From NCBI RefSeq assembly GCF_001949145.1, contig NW_019091367.1:1666474-1730473 (forward strand): a stretch of DNA of 64,000 nucleotides, read 5' to 3'. Under the pieces are notes generated by a model, which did no database searches, was not told where the DNA came from, and saw nothing but the letters and a program-made list of their open reading frames with translations. This DNA is from Acanthaster planci (Eukaryota; Echinodermata; Asteroidea; Valvatida; Acanthasteridae). Every line of letters begins with the position of its first letter. Position 1 is the first letter of the stretch. Positions 24,901-35,000 of the stretch are shown piece after piece. The translations under genes were made by a program, and so were the position numbers.

Positions 24901-25098
24901 AAATCATTCATTGTTCTCTGAGTCGGTGGCGGTTAGCGTGTGAACGTGTCTCATTCTCTTGTTTCTTTTGGTCGTTTTTCTGTCTAAAAGCTGATAAACG
25001 CAATGGAAGAGGACGAAGTATGCCAGCGTGACAATCTGGGCTACGAGCTGGAGCAGGTGGAAGAAGTCCTTGAGGGAGGGGAGCAAAGGTACGTGTAG
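916..25098 (+). CDS. PLXN: Plexin (semaphorin receptor), 3' part: IPT repeats to C-terminus
   Basis: Plexins are single-pass semaphorin receptors whose cytoplasmic GAP domain acts on Rap-type GTPases. Exons, all phase-consistent: 916-1070, 1941-2046, 2984-3129, 4119-4283, 5263-5371, 6260-6538, 7108-7284, 7932-8154, 8991-9133, 9720-9841, 10775-10840, 12963-13037, 13488-13554, 15066-15212, 15474-15630, 16157-16263, 18446-18518, 18939-19012, 19727-19846, 20703-20860, 21979-22126, 22765-22905, 23468-23542, 24991-25098. They give 1,046 residues. Residues 1-379 are IPT/TIG repeats (EPETGPMEGNTFVKISGTN, PHQGPADGGTVVTISGTNL). The transmembrane helix is about 400-422, followed by a basic WRK. A juxtamembrane AFAELQT segment leads into the first GAP half. 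The Rho-binding domain is near 612-775 (EKGPVDAVT, VKVLNVDAVPQVKEKILD) and the second GAP half follows. The arginines needed for GAP activity in the family are kept (LFRRTE at about 586-591, LPLRFW at about 891-896). An RRRRQ run at 257-261 could be a convertase site, as in plexin-B. Sema and PSI domains lie outside the window. The subfamily is unclear: the GAP core reads B-like (NWIALCLYDQLKD) and the juxtamembrane part A-like. The final exon is read to TAG at 25096-25098, but AAAG/GTACGT at 25086-25093 could instead be a donor to a further exon. Confidence 0.95.
1256..1507. mobile_element. hAT-like MITE, copy 1 (252 bp, perfect 8-bp TSD)
   Basis: The element begins CAAAGATGATATAGCGCCGC and ends GCGCTATACGATCTTTG, so its ends are inverted repeats. 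It is flanked on both sides by the identical octamer GTCACAAG (1248-1255 and 1508-1515). Eight-base target duplications are typical of hAT transposons. There is no coding capacity. It lies in a plexin intron and matches the reverse complement of the copy at 8649-8890 over its whole length. Confidence 0.88.
4925..5165. repeat. Dispersed repeat, family also at about 10430-10670
   Basis: The core around 5020-5085 (GGTGAGGCTACAT, CTTACATGCTTTTTTAAGGG, ACTAGACCA) matches the block around 10500-10562 in the same orientation. The surrounding order of G-rich start, AT-rich middle and pyrimidine-rich end is also shared. A weaker relative may occur at 44860-44920. I could not define the termini. It lies in a plexin intron. 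Confidence 0.5.
5813..6066. mobile_element. Possible short inverted-repeat element
   Basis: AGGCGTCAATC at the left and GATTGACGCT at the right are inverted repeats about 250 bp apart in a plexin intron. I see no convincing target-site duplication and the interior is unremarkable. Confidence 0.3.
8385..8554. mobile_element. Short hAT-like MITE (170 bp)
   Basis: The ends are CAGGCCCGTC and GACGGGCTG, imperfect inverted repeats. The flanking octamers CTCAGAAA (8377-8384) and CTCAGAAT (8555-8562) match at seven of eight positions. It lies 94 bp from the hAT-like MITE at 8649 in the same plexin intron. It is non-coding. Confidence 0.55.
8649..8890. mobile_element. hAT-like MITE, copy 2 (242 bp, perfect 8-bp TSD)
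   Basis: This is the same family as 1256-1507, inserted in the opposite orientation in another plexin intron. It starts CAAAGATCGTATAGCG, ends ATATAATCTTTG, and is flanked by GTCTAGAC on both sides (8641-8648, 8891-8898). One end is about 10 bp shorter than in the other copy. The similarity covers the interior as well as the ends. Confidence 0.88.
9396..9655. mobile_element. Inverted-repeat MITE (about 260 bp)
   Basis: About 40 bp at the left (GACCAATTGTGCCCACTAAG, then TCACGTGACCTATAGTGGGTAT) pairs with the right end (ATACCCACTATAGGTCACGTGA, then TTATTGGACATAATCGGTC). Both ends carry the palindrome TCACGTGA. No clear target duplication is visible. The element is non-coding and lies in the plexin intron between 9133 and 9720. 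Confidence 0.65.
10430..10670. repeat. Dispersed repeat, relative of 4925-5165
   Basis: It shares GGTAAGGCTACATTTTG, TTTTTACATGCT and ATAGACCA with the copy near 5030-5085, in the same order and orientation. It lies in the plexin intron before the exon at 10775. Its termini are undefined. Confidence 0.5.
11126..11382. mobile_element. hAT-like MITE with CAGTGGC-type ends
   Basis: The left end CAGTGGCACAGTAGGGG and right end CCTGGAGACGCAACTG are imperfect inverted repeats. The flanking octamers GGTTTAAG (11118-11125) and GGTTTAGA (11383-11390) agree at six of eight positions. Homopurine and homopyrimidine runs sit just inside the ends. It is non-coding and lies in the long plexin intron 10841-12962. 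Confidence 0.5.
11420..11840. mobile_element. Tc1/mariner-like non-autonomous element
   Basis: The left end TACTGTCATTTGCTAAAGTT, followed by TAAGACCACC, pairs with the right end GGTGGTCCTAAACTTTCGCA, followed by AAGGACTGTA. Both ends carry a terminal TA. A TA target and about 30-bp ends containing AAGTTTA.GACCACC fit Tc1/mariner elements. The interior has no transposase reading frame. Confidence 0.6.
14356..14701. mobile_element. Inverted-repeat MITE (346 bp)
   Basis: The left end AAATTGACATGCACAGCAAC, continuing TTG..., is repeated inverted at the right end, ...CAAGTTGCTGTGCATGTCAA. GAATCAAAAGTC also recurs inside both arms. No open reading frame of note and no obvious target duplication are present. 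It lies in the plexin intron 13555-15065. Confidence 0.65.
15649..15864 (+). repeat. Three intronic copies of a plexin exon 3' end with its splice donor
   Basis: The last about 34 bases of exon 15474-15630 and its donor (TCAGAGAGCTGCAGAGGTCA, ATCTGG/GTAAGTCT) recur three times just downstream. One copy is near 15653-15702 (TCAAAGAGCTGCGGTGGTCA, TTCTGG/GTAAGTCT). One is near 15727-15784 (TTCTGG/GTATTAAAGTCT). One is near 15813-15864 (AGTCTGG/GTTTAAATTCT). All are in the same orientation. The second copy keeps a full consensus donor. The last copy still reads SDRQRVAQVSL, close to the exon's SDRQRAAEVNL. This is a local serial duplication of a splice site. Confidence 0.8.
16370..16626. mobile_element. 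Inverted-repeat MITE with TA target site
   Basis: Ends of about 45 bp are inverted: TGTGACCCAGTGGGTGAAAA with GTCTTAAGTCGCCAGAGCCA at the left, and the matching TGGCTCTGGCGACTTAAGAC and GGGTCACA at the right. TA flanks both ends (16368-16369, 16627-16628). The high similarity of the arms suggests a fairly recent insertion. It is non-coding and lies in the plexin intron 16264-18445. Confidence 0.75.
17875..18010. mobile_element. Small inverted-repeat MITE (136 bp)
   Basis: GGGCCTGTTTGTTTCA at the left pairs with TGAAACAAACCGGCCC at the right. Inside each arm the sequence continues with GATCACGATC-type repeats (ATCACTGATCACGATCCGGA). The GGGCC-GTTTG type ends resemble PIF/Harbinger or hAT MITEs. 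The target duplication is unclear. Confidence 0.55.
19250..19678 (+). mobile_element. tRNA-derived SINE with tandemly duplicated 3' body
   Basis: The head carries a tRNA-type A box (TGGCCCAGTGTTGG from 19259) and B box (GGTTCAAATCC, 19302-19312) at normal pol III spacing. TGTGTCCTTGGGCAGGTCAG follows, as in many aquatic-animal SINEs. The downstream body from GTGCTCTCCACCAAA at 19368 is repeated from GTGCTGTCCACCAAA at 19528. The two units of about 150-160 bp share ATAAATTGGGTACTGG and AGGCCCAATGAAGATCAGAA, hence one head and two tails. It lies in the plexin intron before the exon at 19727. Confidence 0.7.
21590..21860 (+). mobile_element. Degenerate tRNA-derived SINE
   Basis: A B-box-like GGTTCCAAGCC (21618-21628) is followed by GTGCCCTTGGGCAAGGCACT, the V-type core seen in many aquatic-animal SINEs. 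Then come a TATTGGGCACCTGTAAGG stretch, GGGCCCAATGAGAAG and an AAAGCGCTT-type tail. The order of blocks matches the element at 19250. The head is eroded. Confidence 0.55.
22544..22645. repeat. Near-perfect 41-bp inverted repeat (hairpin) in a plexin intron
   Basis: Left arm 22544-22584 (TTTTTGCAGACAGATTACGA, then GAGCTTGAGCAGACTGTCTCA) pairs with right arm 22605-22645 around a 20-base loop. Only two positions differ, both C/T changes, so either RNA strand keeps most pairing. It lies 119 bp before the exon at 22765. It could be a minimal fold-back element or a source of a structured small RNA. Confidence 0.85.
24328..24420 (+). mobile_element. tRNA-like SINE head
   Basis: GGTCCATGGTGTAGTGTTTAGC resembles a tRNA 5' half with A box. 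GGTCTGATTCCCAGC about 45 bp later is a B box. It is followed by a pyrimidine-rich stretch. No mature tRNA fold can be defended, so this reads as a SINE remnant in the last plexin intron. Confidence 0.45.
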
Positions 25099-28000
25099 CG
25101 TGCATCCTCGGTCGCTGTTGCCGTGGTAACATGCACCACTGATGTTGCCTGTCTCCAGTTTGTGCTCAGTGTGGGAGGTCTGTTTTGAGCTTCGTGCAGT
25201 AAATGTATCTAATCAGATGTGTATTTTATTTTGCTGTTCATCATGTTCAAGTCTTTCCAAGATTGTTGTTAATCTAGGATAGTACAGGAAACTAACAATA
25301 GTTTGGCACTGTAAATATCTCCAGAAAAAAAGGGATTTCTTTTGTATTTGGCCAATTTTATTTGTCGCATTTTTAAAAATTGATTTTGTTGGAAGTAAAT
25401 AATTTTGATATGAAGTTTGTGCTTTATGATGACATTCTTACGCCCTCATTTCCAAAGAGTGAAATGCACTCTGTTCACTGAGTGAACATTCACTCTCCCA
25501 ACTAAAACTACAGGTGGGACAAATTCTGGTGAAATAAACTCACTTGAATAGATTAGAAGTCTGCTCATGTGCGACTGAAATGGGTTGTTTTTTCAGCTAT
25601 TTCAATCTGAGTTTAGAGGAATGGTCACTTTCAATCATCCAGTCCTGAGTTTCACTCTTTTGAAATAAGGCAGAGTATGTCAGCTGGAGGAAAAGAAGGG
25701 AGATAGTTCTTTGAAAACAAGAAATATTTGTATTTTGCACAACGATCTTTTCTGTATAAGAAGCTTTTAAGTTTTTTTTAAGAAGCTATTAAGTATTAAA
25801 TACTCAAGTACAGTTGTTTTTTATTGACTTTAGCATGTTACAGTACTCAGAATATAGTAAGAAATAAGTTCCCGCTTACTGCCAATCTGAGCAGAAGTCA
25901 TCAGAGATTAATTGCAGTTACCAACATCTGGGGGGTAAAATCTTCTCACTCAATCAAGTGACAAAAATTCTAAAAACCTGTATTGTCCACAGCCGGTGGA
26001 GGGGTTTATGCTTGGAGTGATGAGCTTTCTGTTTAAACGATGACAAGAGTTTTGGATTGATCAAAGATCCTCTGTTGAGCGACACGTTGTACTCATTCAG
26101 ATGCATTTTTGCAGGGGTGCCTGGGAAGGAGGGCACTTGTGCCTGGAGCAGTTGAATCATTTCCAGCATTTATTGCAGAGCTAAGTACTAACCTTCGTCA
26201 CCAAAAAAGTCTCATTTTTTTATACCATTTTATTTAGGGGTTGAGCGTTGTGTCTGCATCTTCCACAGAAACTGTACTTGTGACCAGATGTCACAAATGA
26301 GCCTTATAGCCTCTTTTTAATACTTAGGTTTTTGTTTGCATTGCATAGGAAAAGCAAACAGAGCCGTGGTTTCTGTCAGTTTGTCATTCTGATAAAAATG
26401 AATCTTGTAAGGCAAACATGTTTCTGCTGATATTTGCATCGTGCAAGTTTCTCCTCGTTATCTGTCATTCATAGGTGGCTCTAGCCACTTCCAGTCGTTT
26501 TCTCAGGTTGGGTCACCTTGTTTCATCAAAACTCCTGATATTGCGTACACACAAGTGTGGACTCCCCATTACCCGCATCCAAGCATGTGCCATTACCAAC
26601 AACCTGCAGGGGTGTTGCATTCCCAGGATGCTCGCACTCTCCATTTATTGTGTGTAGTTCTTCATACTGTTTACCTGCAACTCGCCCCAGACTGTATTAG
26701 GATTAGGCTCGAGGTTGCTGGCCCAGATCCAATCAGAACTAACCACACAGATTACTACAACAAATGAATTTTTAAAAAGGACATAAAACATAACTGTGTG
26801 AATGGTGCAAAAATATGCAGAAACAGCATTCTTTTTAAACGATGCCAAATTATGACTGTTTTTGAATTAATGGATGTATTGTATTATAAACTAATAAGCA
26901 GATATATTTAGATACTCATATTTGCCATAACTTATTTGGACGGAAGTAGTTACAAAATAAACCAAGCATTTTGGAGATTTCTTAATACGGTGCATGTAAT
27001 AGTAGACCGATGTTAAACTTGCCACTAAATTCATGCACAATATTTTGCTTCCAACACAGTTTAATAACAAATCTTGCCAATATCACTGCCCCATTTTGCC
27101 AATATGTGAAACAATAATTTAAGATCATAACAGGTTGTTGTAGCAAATTGCTGTTCCAGAAAAGAAGAGAGCGAGAAAGGTTTATGCAAAAGGCATGGTG
27201 TGTCTGTGATTTTTTAATTTGAAGATTCCTCATGTTTTGAAACTCCTAATGATGGGACGTTGAAGAACATCAATCCTTGCCCAACTGTATCTGTAAAAAC
27301 AGTCCTGTTTCCAGTCATTTCACTGTTTGTGAAGTGTTGGCCATAATACATTGAATTACCAGGGTATTGCCAGGATTTACCAGGGGCTGATTGAAATTTT
27401 ATAAAAGTAGCCATCTTCAACATGGTGTGAGGGCATCTATCACTGTTATTATCTGCATTGTACCTTCAGGCTTGGACCTAGCAATTTTTAATGCTAATAT
27501 ACATGTAGTAGCAATGATTAGTGTTTAATAGTATTATTGTAATAGTCTAAGTTAGGTGTGCTGTGTAGTTGGTGTATGAGTGAGCTATTGTTAAAGTATC
27601 TGAAAAGTATAGTGTGGATATCAGCATTGAAATAACAAGCACATATGGTATCAGTGGACCAGTAGTTAATTTAGTTCTAGTGTTTGTGAATTTGATATCA
27701 TTGGCTGAACTGCAATACTCGTAATATTTTATAGTAATGACTTTATAAAAAGGAATATAAAAAAAACTATTTTGTATTTTGTTACTATCTCAGTGATAAA
27801 AGTACTCAAGGTTTATGTAGAATTGTAAGCATTGTACAATCTGAGTAATTGTTAGAACAGAAGCATGATCACGAGATTTTATCTTGCTGACTTTGCATCA
27901 TTTTTAGCAATATTTTATACGGGAAATTTGTCTTTGTTGGTTGGAAACAAGTGATTTCAAAATAGTGTTTTCAACAAAGTTTTTGTATTAGTGTCCCATT

Positions 28001-28830
28001 CTTTACCAGTTTAATACTTTTTTTACATTGCTTTGAAATCAACCAACAGGTATTTTACCTAATATTTCATCTTTATGCATTGGCTTCTTGGGAGTAGCCT
28101 TTTTACTTTCCAGCTGTTTTGACAGTTTCCACTCTTTATCCCTTGTTATTTGAGACGTCTTCCACAGGGTTGGATATTTTCCAAAATTGCTGGATATGAT
28201 TAACAACGGATTGGAATGTTGATTTAAAAGGCTTCATTACATACAGGTAAATGGTAAGCTTGCCAACACCATGGAGGGTCCTCTGAAGAATTATTCACAA
28301 AAAAATTGAATGCAAAATGTTACCACTTACAAAGGAATTTTGTCCGGAATCATTATATGAGTTTTTAACTTGAGGTTACCTATACCTACAGCTTGTGCTC
28401 ATTAATTAATGGAAATATGAATGAAATTACTTGCCTTTTAAGCCAGCTTACAAATTATTTAAAACATAGACATGTATGTAACTTTAACATAAAATCATTT
28501 TGACTTTCAATGCATGAGTAAGGTTTGTCATAATCATGAGAGGAAAAAATCGTTAGTCTTGAGAGCTCATTAGAGGACTGCAGTAAAGGCAATCCTGAAC
28601 AGGAAACGCATAAATAAGTTCACTTTGTGCAATTTAAATCTGAGACTTTGAGGTGCTGGTGACAGCAGACATATCAGCCCCTTTTCCCAGCATCGCACAT
28701 GCTCAGAACTATGCTTGCATGCTCACAACAACACACTCAGGCCCAAAACTGGTAAAAAGTGGTAAAGTGGCATTGTTTCATATGAAGGGTTTAATTCCAA
28801 AATGAGATATATCCATTTGAAAAACATGCA

Positions 28831-28918
28831 ATTTTTCCACAATTATGAAAGATCGAAGAGCTTAGCAGTGCACCATTTTTCCACAATTATGAATGATCGA
28901 AGAGCTTAGCAGTGTACC
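28831..28918 (+). repeat. 44-bp direct tandem duplication
   Basis: ATTTTTCCACAATTATGAAA, continuing GATCGAAGAGCTTAGCAGTGCACC, is followed immediately by a second copy that differs at about two positions (28875-28918). Confidence 0.9.
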
Positions 28919-29091
28919 ATTTATCCTTAAACTTCTTCTTTACTGTACTAACTCATTAAAGTTATGTTGCACTGTCTAAAAGCTGCATAAACTGATGGCA
29001 GGCAACTAAGAGAGGGTAAGATTCTGAAAGATACCAAAATGGCACCTATCCCATTTTGGAAATAAACTCTTCATATGTTAAACCATGAGAA

Positions 29092-29215
29092 ATTGGTGCC
29101 TGTGTTCTTGAGCAAGGCACTTCGCTGCAACCACAGATGATTTAACAGCCTGGAGTTTGTTGAAACCTTTCCTTGGAGATAATAATGTGGTCAGGCGTTG
29201 AACATTTCCAGCCTG
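29092..29215 (+). mobile_element. SINE core fragment
   Basis: TGTTCTTGAGCAAGGCACTT at about 29102 matches the conserved core seen at 19330 and 21650. No head with A and B boxes is visible, so this is at most a 5'-truncated fragment. Confidence 0.4.
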
Positions 29216-31527
29216 AATGCCTGCATCAAATGTTAGATTGTTTGAGGGTACTCTTGAACATTGGTGCAGCTAGATCAGTTCAGTGGAGAACAAGCGTTGC
29301 CAGGAAGCTTTTCTTCTGAAATTGGCCAACTGCCAGAGATTTGAACAGCTGAGGTGGAAAGTTTTCCATGGCATTTTCCTTAAGGTATCTCCTACAATGG
29401 TGCTAAAATACCTCTTGATATTATCGTTTATCAAGGAATATAATGTTCCCATTGTAACTTATAATTTGTTTCTTGTCGGCAAATTGTGTGATATTAGATT
29501 CCATAAGGGATTTCATGGCATTTAATTGTGATGGTTCTTATCGTAAGTTGATTTCAATGAAAGAATTTCCACAAAATCAATTATTAATGACTACTCAAAC
29601 ATTTTGTGTCGGGAAAGGAAGTGACAAACAACATCCTGTTCATGTTTACATTTGGGACACATATGAGTTGGAAGCCACTCAACTTGTGATATATGCACGT
29701 AATCATGAAGCCACTGCCTTAGTGGCATCGTCTTGAATTAGAAGGGGGGGCAGCTTTTTCCCGTGCCTCCTGAAAAGTTATCACATCCATGTTGTCCATT
29801 ATCCCGCAATAAGCCAATTTCCTGTCCTGTCGCCATGTTGATTTCAGTGCCCATGCGCGAGTAAGTGAATAAAGCTAGAGGGGACAAAGCTAGAGGGGAA
29901 CAAATTGTCTACAACAGTGACAATCCCGAGCATCCATTTGCCAAACATTATACGTAACGTCATGAATTTGTTCCCTTCTGTTAAATCTTCTGAGCGTGCA
30001 CACGTGAAACGTGAGTTCCGTTTCGAGTTTATTCCTATACATGTAGTTGTTATCATGAACTGTTTTGTACCTTCCTTAGGGTTTGTAAAGCATCAATCTA
30101 TTTGTGAAATTTTCCTGTTGCAAATTCAGTCGTGCCAATATATTCTTCTATTTTCCTACACTTTTTAAATATTTTGAGAAATAGGTAAATATTGTCTTGC
30201 CGTGTACTTTCTTCTTGTGTCTTTAGTTCAAGCTTAAGTTGGCTTACCTCCAACTTGAGTCCAACTGAGATGTAATTCACTTCGAGCACAATTAAATGAG
30301 ACAATATTAAATCAATGCAGATTGAATTAGATTTGAAGAATGTTTTGGAATTCACCTGAAGAATTTCAAACTGTGATGAATTTGCAAAGCTGAGTCGGAG
30401 CACAATGACATACAAAATGCCAGACGTAGTAAGAATAAACTTGTTTAACTTCCCCGGCCATTCAACCTTGTCGAAAATATTATCTTTGACCTTCTCAACC
30501 TTTGGTCAACGAAGACTCCCTCAAAATGAAAAACAAAGTAGAAAACTTAGAGACATACCATCATTAGAAGAATGTATTTGTCGAGAAAATAAATACTTTG
30601 AATGTGTAATGTTGTTTTTCAGTGTGTATCTGTGCAGCCACCATGCGTACGTAGTTTCTGATACATGGCTCTCAGCTCACAAGTCTTTTACTAAACCTAC
30701 ATGTCCCGTCTAAATGCCCCTTCATTTGGCTGATGCACTTTTTTGCAAGGCATTGAGATCTGGAGCAGAGGCCAGACAATTTATTCCACCTTTGATCATT
30801 TAAACAGCCGGTAGCACTTGCCAAGTGGGCGGTGCCATTGAATATACTTACTGTTATTGAACATACTTAGTGTGATGCTACTTTTCCCTACGACTTCACC
30901 AAGGTCTGCAACTTCTAAACGAAGTTTTTCAGACTCTGAAACACGCCAAATGTGAAGAGATTTGGACACATTTTGAGGTTGCCAGAATGAGAGTCCACCT
31001 TTATTGCTAACGGGTAAAAACAAAGATTCAACAGGTTATAAAAGCACTTTATCAAAAAAATGAAAACAATACCAGAAATCTGTGGAAAAAAATTACAAAA
31101 CTAGTTTTCCAATTCATATCAAGAATAATGCTGTTCTGATCGGGTAGATATATCCATGAAAAGTTATTTCTGTAGGCTCTGCACTTGAAAGTTTACCAGT
31201 TTTGTATACCTATTTCTTTTGTTTGTTTAAGATGCACAGCCAATAACTGAAGATATTTAATATTACGTGATCTGTGAAAGGTGAGTGAAAATGTTATAGT
31301 TCAATGTGGCAACTAAAATCAGAAGATGTCATTGATTTCAAGAATTGCTCGGATTACTGTCGGTGTTGTCCAGTCTCCTCTCCCAAGTCAATCCCAAGTT
31401 GTCCAGTCTCGAGTCGGCAAGCTTACTACTCATCTGAATTGTGTCTGATCCCGTTTCAGCCTATGCAACTCGTGATGAGCTTCAAGGTTGGTTTCCACTG
31501 CTGTTGTCGGGTCCTCTTTCATGAGTA

Positions 31528-31652
31528 CAGCCGAACCTCGTTAATAAGAGGTCCTTCGGACTTGGCATGAAAAACAAATTAAAACCTAGCATTTTCCTTG
31601 TTATAATCAGAATCTTGTATTAACAGTGTTATTGTTAAACGAGGTTTGACTG
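31528..31652. mobile_element. Pogo/Tigger-like MITE (125 bp)
   Basis: The ends CAGCCGAACCTCGTTAATAA and GTTAAACGAGGTTTGACTG are inverted repeats with TA on both outer sides (31526-31527, 31653-31654). The CAGTCAAACCTCGTTTAAC-type end and TA target fit the pogo/Tigger branch of Tc1/mariner. It is non-coding. Confidence 0.7.
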
Positions 31653-32033
31653 TAATATGGATTCTTAAAATCTAAGCTCACTATTTGAGCAATTTTTAAT
31701 CTTTTTGTTTTAATAATTTTTTATCGTGCATAAGTATTTTTATACAGTATAATTGTACAGTTTATGTATGCTTGTTGCCAGGTGCCATTTTTTTACAATA
31801 AAACGGAATAACAACTATAATAATAATTATTTCTCCAAAACCACCAAAAAAATCCTCTTTTATAGGCCTATTCAAAAAAACTGTTGGGTTTTCGTGAACC
31901 AAGATTATCCATTAAAACCCTAACCCCCTAGGGTGTATGTAAAATCATATTGAAATCAGAGGATTTGGGACTGTTAGGGTTAAGGTAAAGATAAAATGCT
32001 GATACAGTTGAGTAACTTTGTCAAACTTGTTTC

Positions 32034-35000
32034 TTATTCGTAGGTCAGGCAGGCACTGCAGGTGCAACTGTCATGGACCTCGATGGACTTGGTTCTCTGA
32101 AGAGGAAGAGCCTGGGCATCGGTGTCTGGATCCTCGGGAGGCGAGCAAGTGAAGGAGTGCATCTCCATGTGATAGCTGTCAACGGCACAGCCTGTAGGGC
32201 AGCGTTGGATGGGATGATCTGAAGCGCAACCCCTCAAGGGAGTGCTGGGGTCAACGAGGACTGACTTCTCCGGTTTGCATCCTGTATTCATTGTTTTAAC
32301 AAGAGGGACAGAGACTCTTGGGTCAGCTGAAAGTTCCTCTGGTCAGTTCTCCACTGTTCCTTTTAAGGTTACTGGTGATAAAAATCCTGTCCGACGTACT
32401 GTACCACGTTTCCACAATCCACAATGGTGAAACGTGGTATTTACCTTTTAACATTGAAAATGAAATTTTTTTTCCCGTCAATATGGGTAGCATGAGGCAT
32501 AAATTTAGACTTGTTAATTTGCCTGTAATTAACTCTTAAAGGCTTGAGAACCTGTGTAAAGCCATTTTTAGTCCTTTTGAAGTGCTCCCCAACAAAACCA
32601 GGTTGGAAAAAACTGAGTTGTTCTGAATTTATCGCAAAAATCAAACTTTGCGACTGGAATGAAATGGCGCTTTGGGGATTGGGGAAGTTGGTCACCTAGA
32701 CAGAAATTCTGTCTTTTGTAGCTTCCTGTAAAGCTATCAAAGGAAGTTGAAACCACCCCTATCCAGGAGCCAGCCTCATCCACAACAATTAGATGCTAGC
32801 GGCAACCTTACCACAGACTATGCACGGCCTCTCCTGCCTCAACTCCTCTGTCCCACACAGCCCAAAGCGGACCTGGGTCCCCCGTCCACACGTCCCCTCA
32901 CTGACCTGACAGTCTCGCCACGCCCCCCACTCCTCCTGGCACTCTGCTGACCCTGCTCCATTGACTATGGAGAGGAAAAACAAACGCATCCCGTCATGGT
33001 TGAACAACAAGTAAAGCAATGACAGCGAGAATGAAAGAGGGCTACCTCATTAATTAATCGGCTGCACTTGGCTAAACACATCACATGCCTGAGGAAAATA
33101 TTCATAGCCACAATTACATTAGCCTCTCTTGTACTGCCCACTACATGCATCGCTAATAAGGGTGACTGAAGCTAGCAGAACTCAGTGCAACCCTGTTTGG
33201 TGTCGGGTTTGACCCACAGGTACTTTGGCCATGGCCAATAAGGTCCATGTTTTTCATTTCAGTAGTAGTGTGAAACGTTTGATGTTTTGATGGCTGCATT
33301 AGATTTCATAACACTTTTTTCAATTATTATTTTGATTCGGTATGGCTAGCCATAGTCAACTAGCCACTGGCACAAAATTGTATATTGCAACCTTGATGTA
33401 AAGGAGACTGAGTTCTATACGGGTATGTGCTATTGCTGGCTGTAGGTGAGGAACTGTGATGTAGTCAATGGCTGCCTGTATCTTGGTTTTAACTGTCACC
33501 CTTTAATATCCCAGTTGCCAATTGAACTTTCCAATAGAGCAACTGTTTTGCCCTCCACAGAGAAAATTTAAGTGTTTTGATATTTGAATGTTACCCAGAA
33601 CAAAACTTCAGTTGCTTCAATTGAGTACTTGCCAGGTGCTGGAGCAGTCTTCATCGGTGGTGTGCAGTTGATCTGGACAAAAATGGTGCCAAACACCGAA
33701 TCTCCCTCGGGGTTGCGTGCCGGAATGATCTGCAAGAATGCCACGTACACCACTGTTGCTATGAGCTCATGTCAGGCCAGATCACCCAATCAGAGGGCTG
33801 GATTTTAAGTGTTCTGTAGGCCCTATAGGTACACTGAAGTGTTGAATCCTTGATGCATTGCACTGATTCAGTGGGGTTTAACCATATTCCTCTGGGGTTT
33901 TCCTCCCACCATTAAAATCTTCACTTCTTGCCAATGTCTTCTTTCAACAGGTTTTTAATGGTTTGTGAGCTACAGTGCCGGTGCTTTTAAAGTATACTTA
34001 GTTTCATCAGAAATTTATAATAATGCATTCTGCAGACATAAGTGATAAAGTGCTTTACTCGTGGGAAAAACATTCCATGGCAATGCACAGGCCCTAAAGA
34101 TTAAGAGGAAGTTTATGGACACACAGATGCGATGGGCCGCCCAATCAGACGTGTCTTAGAAGCCTGCATATAGCAAACATGGGTCGAACCAATAGGAGCA
34201 AGTAAACGGCAACCCAGGCAATACCACATCGGTCACTTTGCCGCATTTTACTTTGTGGCGAACAAGTCTGCAGTACAACATAGTTTGAACTCAAGGGTTA
34301 AAAATCAAAAGCCCTCCTGGGGCATCCCTGAGGCGACCCCGCGGTGAGTTTACCCTGGGATGGATCCTCCAGTAAAGGTCCACACTGGTATGAACTCAAT
34401 TACTTTTCCACCCACTTTTCGATTCTCACCTCAATCCTGATGGCATCTTCTTGGGTCTCTATCACCCTGTCTGTCACTATCTCCCCATTGTCATCAGTCT
34501 GGCAGGGTTTAGCAAGATACCACAAATTTTCGGCCTCCAGCACACGGTTGATGGTGCTGATGTTGCCATGGATGTTGACGTTTTGAGGAGTGTGAGACTC
34601 CACTGTCGCAACTGGTTTAATAAAGGCAATGGAAAAATTACACCCAGAATAAACGGCCGATAGTAGCTCCAGGGTGTGGATTTGTGGTATCAAGGAGATT
34701 AAGCTTCTAAACTGGTCCAGATGTAATTAATTTGTTGTCATTTGTAATTTGTCATGAAGTTTTGGATAGCTGAGTATCCAGCAAGGAGAGATATGAGAGA
34801 GGCGGGAGAGAAGTTTGGGGACGACTCTTCTATGAATGAAAGTTGTTAACAAGCACTTCAAAAAAAATCTCCATTGCCCCAGACTCAAAACCTTGATTTG
34901 CCACATGTTGCTTGTAGACTTAATTCATGACTGAAGCTATCATATAGTGAGTGACGCTGAGAACATTCACAACAAAATATGCCTTCAGTGGAGTTTACAC

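Larger units (their letters stand above)
25099..32033. other. Gene-free region between two convergent gene ends
   Basis: This 6.9-kb AT-rich stretch lies between the plexin stop and the stop of the minus-strand gene, so both 3' UTRs must lie within it. AATAAA motifs occur on the + strand (for example near 26956 and 31797), but none can be assigned. I found a 44-bp tandem duplication, a SINE fragment and a TA-flanked MITE. No protein-coding exon is supported; the reading frames are short and of atypical composition. Confidence 0.6.

Noticed and set aside
29283-29736. Two overlapping 80-87 residue + strand frames
   Set aside because: They are AT-rich, in different frames, and show no conserved motif. 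They could be a dead transposon relic but cannot be supported.
32399-32437. 11-bp stem TACCACGTTTC/GAAACGTGGTA
   Set aside because: It is a short palindrome in an intron, within chance expectation for a window this long and with no supporting context.
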